Positions 36,165 to 44,976 of a DNA stretch of 64,000 nucleotides are shown in pieces; position 1 is the first letter of the stretch, and each line of letters begins with the position of its first letter. The position numbers and the translations under genes are program-made. The notes under the pieces were generated by a model that had not been told where the DNA came from, searched no databases, and saw nothing but the letters and a program-made list of their open reading frames with translations. The stretch comes from Sphingomonas sp. PP-CE-1G-424 (GTDB taxonomy: Bacteria; Pseudomonadota; Alphaproteobacteria; Sphingomonadales; Sphingomonadaceae): assembly GCF_004341085.1 (NCBI RefSeq), contig NZ_SLXW01000002.1:744001-808000 (forward strand). The letters run 5' to 3'.

Positions 36165-36331
36165 TGCTTGTCACTCACGACGAGGCGCGACGCGCCGATG
36201 CCCAAACCGATCGCGAGCACAGACACGGAGTGACCGTTGTCGACCACGCGGCTGGCAAGCCAACTCACCACGCCCGCGGTACATCCGCCAACCACGACGC
36301 TCGTCATTCCCTGGCGCCAGTCCAGTTTCAT
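36161..36331 (-). CDS. 56-residue membrane protein coupled between trpB and trpA
   Basis: This short frame starts [20 protein letters not shown] and contains one or two hydrophobic stretches (about 9-25 and 34-50). The composition of the second, [16 protein letters not shown], suggests a membrane hairpin. Its ATG overlaps the trpB stop (ATGA at 36328-36331) and its stop overlaps the trpA ATG (ATGA at 36161-36164). The double overlap strongly supports real translation. I recognise no family. Its function may simply be ribosome hand-over, or something at the membrane; this is open. Confidence 0.75.
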   Translation of the reverse strand: MKLDWRQGMTSVVVGGCTAGVVSWLASRVVDNGHSVSVLAIGLGIGASRLVVSDKQ

Positions 36332-37566
36332 ATCGCCACCCCTAGTGCTTCGGCGACGGTGAAGATGTCCTTGTCGCCGCGGCCGCAGAGGTTGGCCAGG
36401 ATGATCTGGTCCTGCCGCATCTCGCGCGCCTTCTTCGTCACCGTGGCGATCGCGTGGCTTGGTTCCAGCGCGGGGATGATGCCTTCGGTGCGGCACAGCA
36501 GCTGGAAGGCGTCGAGCGCTTCGGTGTCGGTCGCGCTGTCATACTGGACGCGGCCGATGTCGCGCAGCCAGGCATGCTCGGGGCCGATGCCGGGATAGTC
36601 GAGCCCGGCCGAGATCGAGTGCGCCTCGGTGATCTGGCCGTCCTCGTCCTGCAACAGATAGGTCTTGTTGCCGTGGAGCACGCCGGGGAAGCCGCCCGCG
36701 AGGCTGGCGGCATGTTCCTTGTCGAGACCATGCCCCGCCGCCTCGACGCCGAGCATCTGCACGTCGGCATCGTCGAGGAACGGATGGAACAGTCCGATGG
36801 CGTTCGAGCCGCCACCGATCGCCGCGACCAGCATGTCGGGCAGGCGACCGACGCGCTCGAGCATCTGTGCGCGTGCCTCGGTGCCGATCACGCTCTGGAA
36901 ATCGCGGACCATCTCGGGATACGGGTGCGGGCCGGCGGCGGTGCCGATGATGTAGAAGGTGTCGTGGACGTTGGCGACCCAGTCGCGCATCCCCTCGTTC
37001 ATCGCGTCCTTCAGCGTGTGCGCGCCGCTGGTCACGGGGCGGACTTCGGCGCCGAGCAGCTTCATGCGGAACACGTTGGGTGCCTGACGCTCGACGTCCT
37101 TGGCACCCATGTAGATCACGCACGGCAGGCCAAAGCGCGCGCAGACCGTGGCGGTCGCAACGCCGTGCTGGCCCGCGCCGGTCTCAGCGATGATCCGCGT
37201 CTTGCCCATCCGCATCGCGAGCAGGATCTGGCCGATGCAGTTGTTGATCTTGTGCGCACCGGTGTGGTTCAGCTCGTCGCGCTTGAACCAGACCTGCGCA
37301 CCCATGCCCTCGGGGGCGGACTCGCGGAGTGCCTCGGTGAGGCGTTCGGCGTAGTAGAGCGGGCTCGGGCGGCCGACATAATGTTCGAGCAGGTCGTCGA
37401 ACTGCGCCTTGAAAGCGGGGTCGGCCTTGGCCGCGCGGTACGCTTCGTCGAGTTCGAGGACGAGCGGCATCAGCGTCTCGGCGACATAGCGGCCGCCGAA
37501 GTCGCCGAAATGGCCGCGCTCGTCTGGCTGTGCGCGGTAGGAGTTGGGGGCGAGGGGAGCGTTCAT
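36328..37566 (-). CDS. trpB: Tryptophan synthase beta chain
   Basis: TrpB condenses indole with serine through PLP. The 412-residue protein starts [20 protein letters not shown] and has [14 protein letters not shown]. The PLP lysine is Lys106 in [17 protein letters not shown] and the phosphate-binding loop GGGSNAIG are present. The ATG at 37566 fits the family; upstream in-frame sequence lies in the repeat region. The stop is coupled to the 56-residue gene. Confidence 0.97.
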   Translation of the reverse strand: MNAPLAPNSYRAQPDERGHFGDFGGRYVAETLMPLVLELDEAYRAAKADPAFKAQFDDLLEHYVGRPSPLYYAERLTEALRESAPEGMGAQVWFKRDELNHTGAHKINNCIGQILLAMRMGKTRIIAETGAGQHGVATATVCARFGLPCVIYMGAKDVERQAPNVFRMKLLGAEVRPVTSGAHTLKDAMNEGMRDWVANVHDTFYIIGTAAGPHPYPEMVRDFQSVIGTEARAQMLERVGRLPDMLVAAIGGGSNAIGLFHPFLDDADVQMLGVEAAGHGLDKEHAASLAGGFPGVLHGNKTYLLQDEDGQITEAHSISAGLDYPGIGPEHAWLRDIGRVQYDSATDTEALDAFQLLCRTEGIIPALEPSHAIATVTKKAREMRQDQIILANLCGRGDKDIFTVAEALGVAI

Positions 37567-37621
37567 GCAGGGGCGTTTAGCACTTCGTAAATCGCTGTCA
37601 CCCCTTCCGTTTCCGCTAAAG

Positions 37622-37727
37622 ACCACCCCGGCGGAGGCCGGGGCCCAATTGGGAAAGGCTTTTTGGCGGGTCGGATGCTCCGTTACCTCGACCTTTCCAA
37701 TTGGGCCCCGGCCTTCGCCGGGGTGGT
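37622..37727. repeat. Palindrome between trpF and trpB
   Basis: accaccccggcggaggccgg on the left pairs with ccggccttcgccggggtggt on the right, with inner caattggg pairs. The same family lies at 21444-21548. It separates two co-directional trp genes and abuts the trpF stop. Confidence 0.8.
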
Positions 37728-37728
37728 G

Positions 37729-38364
37729 CTAGCGCGTGGCGACCGCCCTCAGAAACGCCGCGATCTTGGTTTCGTCCTTGGTACCGGGTTCGCTTTCGAC
37801 GCCTGATGAGACATCGACCAGTTCCGCGCCGGTGCGGCGGATCGCCTCCGCCACGTTCGTCGGATCGAGCCCGCCCGACAGCGCCCAGGGCAGCGGATGC
37901 CGGAAGCCGTCGAGCAGGTCCCAGTCGAACCGCAAGCCCATCCCGCCGGGCAGCGCTGCCGAGTCCGGCGTCTTCGCGTCGTAGAGAATGCGGTCGGCGA
38001 CTCCGACAAAGCCGTGCGCCGCGTCGAGATCGCCGCGCGTGCGAACCGCGACCGCGACCCAGGTCTCGATCCCGAACTTCGCGCGGATCGCGGCGACGCG
38101 GGGCGGGGTCGCCTTGTGGAGTTGGAGCACATCAAGGGTGGCAGATCCGACCGCCTGTTCGAGCATCTCGTCCTCGGGATCGACGAACACGCCTACTTTG
38201 GCAACATGGCCCGGCACGCGCGCGGCGAGTTCGGCGGCCTTGGCGAACGTCACGTGGCGCGGCGAGGCGGGGAAGAACACGAACCCGACATGACTCGCGC
38301 CGTGGCGGATCGCGGAGTCGAGTGTCGCGGGGGTGGAGAGGCCGCAGATCTTGGCGGTGGTCAT
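37729..38364 (-). CDS. trpF: Phosphoribosylanthranilate isomerase
   Basis: TrpF performs the Amadori rearrangement of phosphoribosylanthranilate in tryptophan synthesis. The 211-residue TIM barrel has the catalytic Cys7 in KICGLSTPATL, VGFVFFPASPRHV, the second half VGVFVDPEDE, LQLHK, and the phosphate-binding LSGGLDPTNV and VDVSSGVES. It precedes trpB on the same strand, with a palindrome between them. Length is normal. Confidence 0.96.
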   Translation of the reverse strand: MTTAKICGLSTPATLDSAIRHGASHVGFVFFPASPRHVTFAKAAELAARVPGHVAKVGVFVDPEDEMLEQAVGSATLDVLQLHKATPPRVAAIRAKFGIETWVAVAVRTRGDLDAAHGFVGVADRILYDAKTPDSAALPGGMGLRFDWDLLDGFRHPLPWALSGGLDPTNVAEAIRRTGAELVDVSSGVESEPGTKDETKIAAFLRAVATR

Positions 38365-38443
38365 GGTCTTCTCTCGGCCTTTGCAACGGTAGCGGATGTC
38401 CGGGACGGAGCAGCGATCGATTAATACGTAGCGCTCTAGCGCC

Positions 38444-38525
38444 CGTCATCCTGACGAAAGTCAGGATCCAGAGTAACGAACGCTGTCGATCTTGGCACTG
38501 GATCCTGACTTTCGTCAGGATGACG
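38444..38525. repeat. Perfect 28-bp inverted repeat between pyrF and trpF
   Basis: 38444-38471 and 38498-38525 are exact reverse complements with the core gtcatcctgacgaaagtcag, nearly identical to 409-492. It lies directly after the pyrF stop. Confidence 0.85.
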
Positions 38526-38533
38526 ACGTGAGT

Positions 38534-39208
38534 TTAGAGCGTCGCGCCGATCGCGCGGGCGGCGGTGTCGGGGTCCTCGGCCTGCGTGATCGGGCGGCCT
38601 ACGACCAGGATCGACGCGCCGGCGTCCATCGCCTGGCGCGGCGTGACGACTCGCTTCTGGTCGCCGATATGGCCATCCGGCAGGCGTACGCCCGGCACGA
38701 CGAAGAACCCCTTCGGCCAGATCTTCTTCGCCGCCGCGACCTCGGCCCCCGAGCAGACGATGCCGTCGACCCCCGCCTGGCACGCCAGTTCGGTCAGCCG
38801 CGATACCTGGTCGTGCGCGCTGCCGACGACGCCCGTTGCGGCAAGATCGGACGCGTCGAGGCTGGTGAGCATCGTCACCGCGATCACCTTGGTGCCGATC
38901 GGCGCGGCTGCCTTGGCATCCTCGAGCATCGCCCGGCCGCCGCTTGCGTGGACGGTAAGGATCGCGGGTTCGAGCGCGCCGAGCGCCTGCACCGCCTTGG
39001 CGACGGTGTTGGGAATGTCATGAAGCTTCAGGTCGAGGAAGATCGGCAGCCCGAGTTCCGCCATCGCATGGACGCCGGCCTGACCGTGTGCGGAGAAGAA
39101 TTCGAGTCCCAGCTTGATGCCGCCGACGTGATGGCGGACGCGCGATGCGATCGCCTTGGCCTTGGCGAGATCGGGCGTGTCGAGCGCGACGTAGATGCGG
39201 TTGCTCAC
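38534..39208 (-). CDS. pyrF: Orotidine-5'-phosphate decarboxylase
   Basis: PyrF decarboxylates OMP to UMP, the last step of pyrimidine synthesis. The 224-residue protein starts VSNRIYVALDTPDLAKAKAI. It has the catalytic cluster LDLKLHDIPNT (Asp59, Lys61, Asp64) and the phosphate-binding PGVRLPDG and VVGRPIT. The start is GTG at 39208, which overlaps the stop of the LapA-like gene as GTGA. Longer upstream frames are translations of that gene in another phase. Confidence 0.96.
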   Translation of the reverse strand: MSNRIYVALDTPDLAKAKAIASRVRHHVGGIKLGLEFFSAHGQAGVHAMAELGLPIFLDLKLHDIPNTVAKAVQALGALEPAILTVHASGGRAMLEDAKAAAPIGTKVIAVTMLTSLDASDLAATGVVGSAHDQVSRLTELACQAGVDGIVCSGAEVAAAKKIWPKGFFVVPGVRLPDGHIGDQKRVVTPRQAMDAGASILVVGRPITQAEDPDTAARAIGATL

Positions 39209-39567
39209 AGCAGCGAGCCCGGCGGGGTGGCGGTCGACATGTCCGTGGCTGGGCCAACGGGGGTGATCGGCGCAACCGGTGTCTCGGCGTGCGCGAAGGC
39301 CACCGGTTCGGGCCGCGGCGTCCGCAGTTCGACCAACTCGCGTTCGCACGTCGCAAGCCGCTGGCGCAGCCGCCACCGGATCGCGTGATTGTACAGCATC
39401 GTCGGTACGAACCCGATCAGGAACGTGACGAACAGCAGCAGCGGCAGGTTCACGTCGGCGATCAGCCCACCCCAAAGCTGGATCTGGACGGCGTTCCAGT
39501 TCGAGATCGTGAAGACTGCGGCGATGAACGCCAACAGACACCAGAACAGGATTTTCAGGAACTGCAT
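39205..39567 (-). CDS. LapA-domain membrane protein
   Basis: The 120-residue protein has two membrane spans (about residues 5-24 and 42-60). Between them is the LapA-type segment FTISNWNAVQIQLWGGLIADVN, followed by a cytoplasmic coiled-coil-like stretch (RWRLRQRLATCERELVELR) and a Pro/Ala-rich tail. LapA proteins help regulate lipopolysaccharide assembly in enterobacteria; the role here is inferred. It is coupled to pyrF by GTGA and heads the biosynthetic run. Confidence 0.8.
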   Translation of the reverse strand: MQFLKILFWCLLAFIAAVFTISNWNAVQIQLWGGLIADVNLPLLLFVTFLIGFVPTMLYNHAIRWRLRQRLATCERELVELRTPRPEPVAFAHAETPVAPITPVGPATDMSTATPPGSLL

Positions 39568-39671
39568 GCGGCCACCTCTATCGCGTCCCTCCGCGCCGAA
39601 GCGCCGATGGGTGTGCCAGAGCTACCGCCAAGCGGCCGGTTTGGCCAGTCTTGTGCCGAACAAGCCGGGTT

Positions 39672-41960
39672 TCAGCCGATTTCGGTCCTGATCTGCGCGA
39701 TCAGCGGCAGGATCGCGGTGAGCCGGGGTTCCTCCTCGTCGAGGATCGCGACGAACGCGGCGCGCTTGATCGCGGCGACCCGACCGGGCTTCATCCGCAC
39801 CGTCTTCGGCAGCGTCGAGACGGTGATGTCGATCATCCGCTCGGCGCCGTGCAGGCGGCCCCAGAGATAGTCATTCTCGCGGTAGGCGCGGCTGAAGAAT
39901 GCGCCGAACGTGCCGAACTGGATCCCCTTCAACGTCGCGTCGGCCCCGCCCGAACGGATCGCGGTGGCATCGTCGGGGGCGATGCGGTCGACCTTGATCG
40001 GATCGAACTCGTCGAGTCCTTCGCCCTGCAACAACGGCAGCGTGGCGGTGTCGAAATACGGAAAGCCGAGATAGGCGAGCAACATCGTGCGCCGTGCGGG
40101 CTTGGCGAGTTGCGCGAACGCCCCGGCGAGGCGCTGGTCGGTCTCCGCGTCGAGCCGACCGAGGTCGAACGTCCGGCCGAGCGTCGCCAGCACCTCGGTC
40201 GCATCGCCGCGCATCGCGCGGACCGCGTCATGCTGTCCGGCATGCATCTCGCCGCGCATCCGATCGAGATACGGCGACAGCGATTCGTAGATCGCGTCGC
40301 GCATCGGCGCGAGTTCGGGCTCGTCGGCCTGCGTCTCCACCTCCGCCAACCGGCGCGCCATCAACCGCAACCGGCGGATGCGAAAGCCGATGTCGAAGGT
40401 GCGCAGGAACGCGATCGACGCGGGGCTGGCGCCGCCGGGATAGTTCGAGCCGAGCTGATCGGCGCTGGTCGCGACGACGCTCGCCACGATCGCCGACCTG
40501 ATCTGGGCGAGGCGGCGTGGGCGATGATGACGGCCCGCGTGAAACAGCAGGCTGGCCATCGTCTCGATCACCGCGCTGCGCTTGACGTGTCCGTAGGCGA
40601 CGAAGCCGTACCCTGCCTTCGACGCGGCCGCCTTTTGCGCGCGCCGTCGCCAAGCGATCAGCCGGGGGGCGGTCGGGCGGTCGAGAAACAGCGTGTGGCC
40701 GAACAGCGATTCGACATCGGCCTCGACATCGGGGCGGATCGCGGTGACGATCCCGCGCATCCGATCGATCCGCGCAGAGCGTTCGGCGATCGCCTCCAGA
40801 TTGTCGCGGATCGGCTGCTGGCGCGGGATGTCGCTGATCGCGGCGATGATCGTCTGGAAGAAACCAGGCGTGCCTTCGCCACGATTGAGCCGCAGCTTGA
40901 TGCCCGGCGAGGGGTCGATATAGATAAAGCGACGGTCGATCTGGCGCCGTGCCGGCCGTTCCTTGAGCGCATCGAGCGCGGGTCGGAACGGGGCGTTGGC
41001 GAGCACCGATCCATCGATCAGCACCGCGGTCTCCGCCGCCTTCGCCGCAGCATGGCGTGGCAGGACGCGCTTGAGGAAGGCGCCACGCCCCGGCCATGCG
41101 ATCTGGCGGGTCTGGAGCACGGTATCGAGTTCCGCGACGGTGAACGGCGGGAACGCGCCGGGGAAGCTCGATGTCGCGCGGGCCGCGAACGCGAGTTCCG
41201 CACGCGGTGCGAGCGTATCGGTCGCGCCGCCATTGTCGGTGAAGTCGACCACCAGCCGATGCTCGGTCTCGACCACCTCGGCGGGCGAGTTGAGCTGCAA
41301 CCGCTCGGGATGGCCCGAGAAATCGGTGACGGTCACGAACAGGTCGAGCGGTTGCCCAGGCGGCAACAGGCGGGGGCCGCGCGTGCTTGCCGCCATCGCG
41401 TCGAACGCGTCAAGCAGCAGGTTGGTGAAGGTCTTCCCCCCGAACGGCGGCTCGAACCAGCGCGAGCGGATGAAGTGCGACAGCTTGGTCCGCACCTCTT
41501 CGCGCGTCGGTTCGTCGAGTTCCTCGACCTTGTCGGTGCTGCGCCCCGCCGCCATCCACGCGAGCGGCATCGCCCAGACCTTCGACAGCCGCGATTTCGG
41601 CGCCGCCTCGGTATCGATCAGCGCCTCGACATCGGCCGACGTCATCCAGAGGTCGGTCAGCGGATCGAGGCTCTGGCCGGTGGCGATCGCCTGCGCGAGG
41701 AAGATGCCGTTGATCCCGCCCGCACTCGCGCCGGCGATGATGTCGGCGAGCACGCGGACACGGATCGACGCATGCTCTTCGATTTCCTGGAGCAGCGCGT
41801 GATAGATGCCCTGGCTGCCGCCGACCGGGGTTTCGCCGTCGTGGAACGCGCGGCTGGCGCAGACGAGGCGCCAGATCTCCTTGGTGATGCCGTGCATGTA
41901 GACCGCCAGGCTGATCCCGCCATAGCAGACGAGCGCCAGCCGCAGTTCCTTCTCGCGCAT
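39672..41960 (-). CDS. Patatin-like phospholipase domain protein with long C-terminal region
   Basis: The 762-residue protein opens with a patatin domain: LALVCYGGISLAVYMHGITKEIW, and the nucleophile Ser79 in GASAGGINGIFLA. The catalytic Asp is Asp316 in IDGSVLANAPF, where most patatins have DGG or DGA. The later part (about 340-760), rich in Arg and hydrophobic helices, resembles the DUF3376 region of large actinobacterial and sphingomonad patatins. There is no signal peptide. It would be a cytoplasmic or membrane-associated lipid acyl hydrolase; the substrate is unknown. Confidence 0.88.
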   Translation of the reverse strand: MREKELRLALVCYGGISLAVYMHGITKEIWRLVCASRAFHDGETPVGGSQGIYHALLQEIEEHASIRVRVLADIIAGASAGGINGIFLAQAIATGQSLDPLTDLWMTSADVEALIDTEAAPKSRLSKVWAMPLAWMAAGRSTDKVEELDEPTREEVRTKLSHFIRSRWFEPPFGGKTFTNLLLDAFDAMAASTRGPRLLPPGQPLDLFVTVTDFSGHPERLQLNSPAEVVETEHRLVVDFTDNGGATDTLAPRAELAFAARATSSFPGAFPPFTVAELDTVLQTRQIAWPGRGAFLKRVLPRHAAAKAAETAVLIDGSVLANAPFRPALDALKERPARRQIDRRFIYIDPSPGIKLRLNRGEGTPGFFQTIIAAISDIPRQQPIRDNLEAIAERSARIDRMRGIVTAIRPDVEADVESLFGHTLFLDRPTAPRLIAWRRRAQKAAASKAGYGFVAYGHVKRSAVIETMASLLFHAGRHHRPRRLAQIRSAIVASVVATSADQLGSNYPGGASPASIAFLRTFDIGFRIRRLRLMARRLAEVETQADEPELAPMRDAIYESLSPYLDRMRGEMHAGQHDAVRAMRGDATEVLATLGRTFDLGRLDAETDQRLAGAFAQLAKPARRTMLLAYLGFPYFDTATLPLLQGEGLDEFDPIKVDRIAPDDATAIRSGGADATLKGIQFGTFGAFFSRAYRENDYLWGRLHGAERMIDITVSTLPKTVRMKPGRVAAIKRAAFVAILDEEEPRLTAILPLIAQIRTEIG

Positions 41961-41996
41961 CCTAGATCCCGTCCCGCATCGTCGTTCGTACCGCGC

Positions 41997-42692
41997 TTAT
42001 GTCGGCTGCAGAATAGCCCAGATCGGCAGATGATCCGATGCCTTCCGCGCTGCCGGGCTTGCATGCACGCCGCAGTCGGCGACGTGCAAGTCGCGCGAGA
42101 CCATGATCCGGTCGAGCCGTGCGATCGCCCGTCTGGAATGGAAACTCGCGCCGGTCTCGGCAAACGCATAGTCGCGCCCGAAATCGCGCAGGCACCCCGC
42201 ACCTGCACTCCATTCGTTGAGATCGCCCATCATCACGGTCGGATGGCGGTGCGCGCAGGCGTCGACGTGGTTCATGATCGCGGCAGCCTGCTTGCGGCGC
42301 CAGAGCCCCGACAGGTCGAGGTGCATGCCGAGCACGCGTAGCGTCGCGCCGGCGAGTTCGATGTCCGCCATCACCGCGCCGCGAGGCTCGAGCGCGGGCA
42401 GATGCAGCGGTTCGCTTGCCACGATGCGCGCCGATTTGCGGACGAGGATGACGTTGCCGTGCCAGCCCATGCTGAGCGCGCGCAGGCCGAAATCGACCGG
42501 TTTCCAGTCGCTATGTTCGTCGAGAAGGTGGTGCGGGAGGACGCAGGCCTTGGCGCCGAAGCGTCGATCCGCCTCCTGGAGCGCGATCACGTCGGCATCG
42601 ATTTCGCGCAACACCTCGACCACGCGCTCGGGATTGCGCCGACGGTCGAGCCCGATGCCCTTGTGGATATTGTAGCTGGCAACCTTGATCAT
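41997..42692 (-). CDS. Endonuclease/exonuclease/phosphatase family protein
   Basis: The 231-residue protein has the fold's motifs in order: VASYNIHKGIGLD, the metal-binding Glu in IALQEADRRF, LRVLGMHLDLSG, the GDLNEW loop, ARLDRIMVS and the terminal SDHLPIWA. There is no signal peptide. Such proteins include nucleases and lipid phosphatases. The position just upstream of a patatin-like gene on the same strand would fit phospholipid turnover, but that is only inference from context. Confidence 0.88.
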   Translation of the reverse strand: MIKVASYNIHKGIGLDRRRNPERVVEVLREIDADVIALQEADRRFGAKACVLPHHLLDEHSDWKPVDFGLRALSMGWHGNVILVRKSARIVASEPLHLPALEPRGAVMADIELAGATLRVLGMHLDLSGLWRRKQAAAIMNHVDACAHRHPTVMMGDLNEWSAGAGCLRDFGRDYAFAETGASFHSRRAIARLDRIMVSRDLHVADCGVHASPAARKASDHLPIWAILQPT

Positions 42693-42766
42693 GCGTGAGG
42701 GCTTAACGCGGCGTCCGGGAAATGGGTTGCGGCGTCATGCCTGCGAAACGACAAAGCGATCGGAAC

Positions 42767-42793
42767 GCCGACGCGGGATCGACCCGCGTCGGC
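42767..42793 (-). terminator. Possible terminator hairpin
   Basis: gccgacgcggg (42767-42777) and cccgcgtcggc (42783-42793) form an 11-bp stem with a 5-base loop, 8 bases past the stop of the gene at 42802. The following sequence has only a weak T stretch, so efficiency is uncertain. Confidence 0.5.
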
Positions 42794-42801
42794 ATGCGCA
42801 T

Positions 42802-43110
42802 TCAGCCTTGCGCGACGTCGCTCGCGTCGAACTCGGCGAACGCGGCCTTGACCTTGGCGGCCTTGGCCTCGTCCGCGATGTCGACCGACACGACGATCTT
42901 GTCCTCGAGCGCCGCGTCGTCGCGCGATGCGGGCGAGGGGTCCTGGCCTTCGGTGTCCGCGCCCGCCGTCTCGCTGCCGGCACTGTTGGCGGGGCCGTCG
43001 GTGGTGATGAAGATGTCGGTGCGCTCGATATGCTGCTCCTGGACGAGGCGCTCGACGGTCATCTCGGCTTCGCGGCGGGTGTCGAACTTGGCTTTGAGGG
43101 TCGTGGGCAT
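42802..43110 (-). CDS. Small acidic protein, hypothetical stress-like
   Basis: The 102-residue protein starts MPTTLKAKFDTRREAEMTVE after a strong AAGGAGT site. A ferredoxin-like alternation is suggested by KAKFDTRREAEMTVERLV and DKIVVSVDIADEAKAAKVKAAF, with a disordered Gly/Ala/Asp/Ser linker between. It may be a degenerate tandem of an ACT/ferredoxin-like fold. Small proteins of this kind are common in sphingomonads, but I cannot name the family. It follows the amidotransferase gene by 14 bases, so the two are probably cotranscribed. Confidence 0.75.
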   Translation of the reverse strand: MPTTLKAKFDTRREAEMTVERLVQEQHIERTDIFITTDGPANSAGSETAGADTEGQDPSPASRDDAALEDKIVVSVDIADEAKAAKVKAAFAEFDASDVAQG

Positions 43111-43124
43111 GGGAACTCCTTGGG

Positions 43125-44003
43125 TTAGGCGGGAAGGGGGGTGGGGTGATCCGAACGATCGGCGCTCGTCGCGGCGACGAAATGATCGAGGAAGTTGGTC
43201 AGCTCGATCCGCCGACTTGCTTCCTGCGCGAACTCCTTGTCGACGCCGAGCGCCCAGAGGATCGATCGGCGACCGGGGTCGTCGTGCAGCGCGTCGAGTT
43301 GCGCGGCGCGGCGTTCGACGTCCTCGGGCGTATCGGCAAGACCCGCCTCGATCAGATCGTCGGACTGTCGGCGTAGCGCCACCGCGATCTCGCCGGGCGC
43401 CAGTTCGGGATGATATTGCACGCCCCAGAAGATCCCGCCGTCGTGACGAATTTCCGCCGCCTGGATGGTCGTGACAGCGTTGCTCGCGAGCAGGGTGGCA
43501 TCGTCGGGGAGGTGCTCGACCTCGTCGCCGTGAATCGCGGGCGCGTCCCAGCTGGGTGCCCGGCCCGCGAGCAACGGATGGCTGCGCCCCGCATCGGTCG
43601 GCGTGATCCGGCGCGCGAGCCCGGCCTCGAGCTTGCCGGGCATTTTCCGCACCGAGCCGCCCGCTGCGGCCACCGCGAGTTGCAGGCCGGCGCACGATCC
43701 GAACGACGGGGTGCGCGATGCGAAGACGTTGCGCATGAAGCTCAGTTGGCGGCGGACTTCGGGGGTGTCGTCGTAGACGTGGAGCGGCGAGCCGGTGACG
43801 AACACCGCATCGAACGCCGCGATTTCGGTCGCGTCGTAGACCTCCGCGTCGTCGTCCGCCGGGGCGACGATCGTGATCCTGGCATCGGGACGAAGCTGTT
43901 CGAGCGTGGCGGCGTAGCTTTCGCCCGAACTCTTGCCGGTATGCTGGCGGCGCGCGTCACGCTCGTCGGCGGTTTCGCTCTCGGCGACGAGAAAATGCGG
44001 CAC
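43125..44003 (-). CDS. Class I glutamine amidotransferase-like protein
   Basis: The 292-residue protein has the GMP-synthase-type amidotransferase triad: Cys104 in FGSCAGLQLA, and His198 and Glu200 in GVQYHPELAP. The first part (about 60-95) is AFDAVFVTGSPLHVYDD. A C-terminal helical extension of ~90 residues has ERRAAQLDALHDDPGRRSIL. No synthetase domain is attached, and the amide acceptor is unknown. Members of this group often sit alone. Position and spacing suggest cotranscription with the small gene at 42802. Confidence 0.85.
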   Translation of the reverse strand: MPHFLVAESETADERDARRQHTGKSSGESYAATLEQLRPDARITIVAPADDDAEVYDATEIAAFDAVFVTGSPLHVYDDTPEVRRQLSFMRNVFASRTPSFGSCAGLQLAVAAAGGSVRKMPGKLEAGLARRITPTDAGRSHPLLAGRAPSWDAPAIHGDEVEHLPDDATLLASNAVTTIQAAEIRHDGGIFWGVQYHPELAPGEIAVALRRQSDDLIEAGLADTPEDVERRAAQLDALHDDPGRRSILWALGVDKEFAQEASRRIELTNFLDHFVAATSADRSDHPTPLPA

Positions 44004-44088
44004 GCTGCGTCCTTCGTCCAGTATCAGACATCCCCCAACGCATGGCCCGGCGTTTGGTCCGCGCGCCCGCGAACAAATATGGATCGCG

Positions 44089-44976
44089 TTACTTCTGCGG
44101 TGCCGCGGGTTTGGCGGACAGCCAGCCGCTGTCGGCGAGCCAGTCGTTCAGCCGGTCGGGCCAGTGGAGAATCGAGATGCGGTCGGACTCGTCGAGATTG
44201 AACGCGTGGTCGCTGTCCGCATACATGTGCAGCTCGGCCGAGACGCCCGCCTTGCGCAATTGTTCGTAGAGCGCGACCGGCGGTGCGGCGCAGCAGGCGT
44301 CGCGGCTGCCGGCGATTAGGAAGGCGGGTGGCGCGCTGCCGATCGCCTTTGCCGGTATGCCGCGCGGTCCGGGGAACACCAGGACCTGGAAATCGGGGCG
44401 CGCGGACTGGCGGTCGATCGCGTCCACCGCGGGCCGGGCGGGCGGCTCTGGATTGTCGGCGATCAGCGACACGAGTTCGCCGCCTGCGGAAAAGCCCATC
44501 GCGCCGACGCGGTGCGGATCGACGCCGTAGTCGGCGGCGTGGGCGCGGACCCAGCGCACGGCGCGCCGCGCATCGTCGGCGGCGTCGCCCTCGACCGAAT
44601 AGGGCGAACCCGGTTCGTTCGCCAACCGGTACTTCAGGACGAACGCGGTGACGCCCATGCGGTTGAGCGCGGTGGCGACCTTCGTCCCCTCGTTGGTCCA
44701 GACGAGTAGCTTGTGTCCGCCGCCGGGTATGACGACCATCGCCGCGCCGTTGCGGTGCGCAGGCGCGGCAGGGAAGGCGACCAGCGACGGATCGTGGATG
44801 TTGCGGACCCAATAGTCGCGGCCGACCTCCGCCTCCTTGCGGCGTCCCGTCGAACCGGGCGCGCCGTTCGGCCAGAGCGGGATCGACGTGTAGGTCGGGG
44901 CCGGCACCGGCGCGGGGTCCTGTGCCGCCGCGGGCCCCGCCATGACCAGCGCCGCGATCGCCCAGAGGGCGCGCAT
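44089..44976 (-). CDS. Secreted alpha/beta hydrolase, acetyl-esterase-like
   Basis: The 295-residue protein has a signal peptide (cleavage near GPAAAQD, about residue 19). Its esterase-lipase fold has the oxyanion loop VVIPGGGHKLLVW, the nucleophile Ser163 in GFSAGGELVS, and a late DSDHAFN with the His. It is of the BD-FAE / acetyl-xylan-esterase-like kind. The ATG overlaps the stop of the GH9 gene by one base (TGATG), so they are coupled. It probably removes acyl groups from the glycan attacked by the GH9 enzyme. Confidence 0.85.
   Translation of the reverse strand: MRALWAIAALVMAGPAAAQDPAPVPAPTYTSIPLWPNGAPGSTGRRKEAEVGRDYWVRNIHDPSLVAFPAAPAHRNGAAMVVIPGGGHKLLVWTNEGTKVATALNRMGVTAFVLKYRLANEPGSPYSVEGDAADDARRAVRWVRAHAADYGVDPHRVGAMGFSAGGELVSLIADNPEPPARPAVDAIDRQSARPDFQVLVFPGPRGIPAKAIGSAPPAFLIAGSRDACCAAPPVALYEQLRKAGVSAELHMYADSDHAFNLDESDRISILHWPDRLNDWLADSGWLSAKPAAPQK

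Noticed and set aside
39651..42341. An 896-codon open frame on the plus strand
   Set aside because: It is antisense to the patatin and EEP genes, which have clear catalytic motifs; the plus-strand translation has none.
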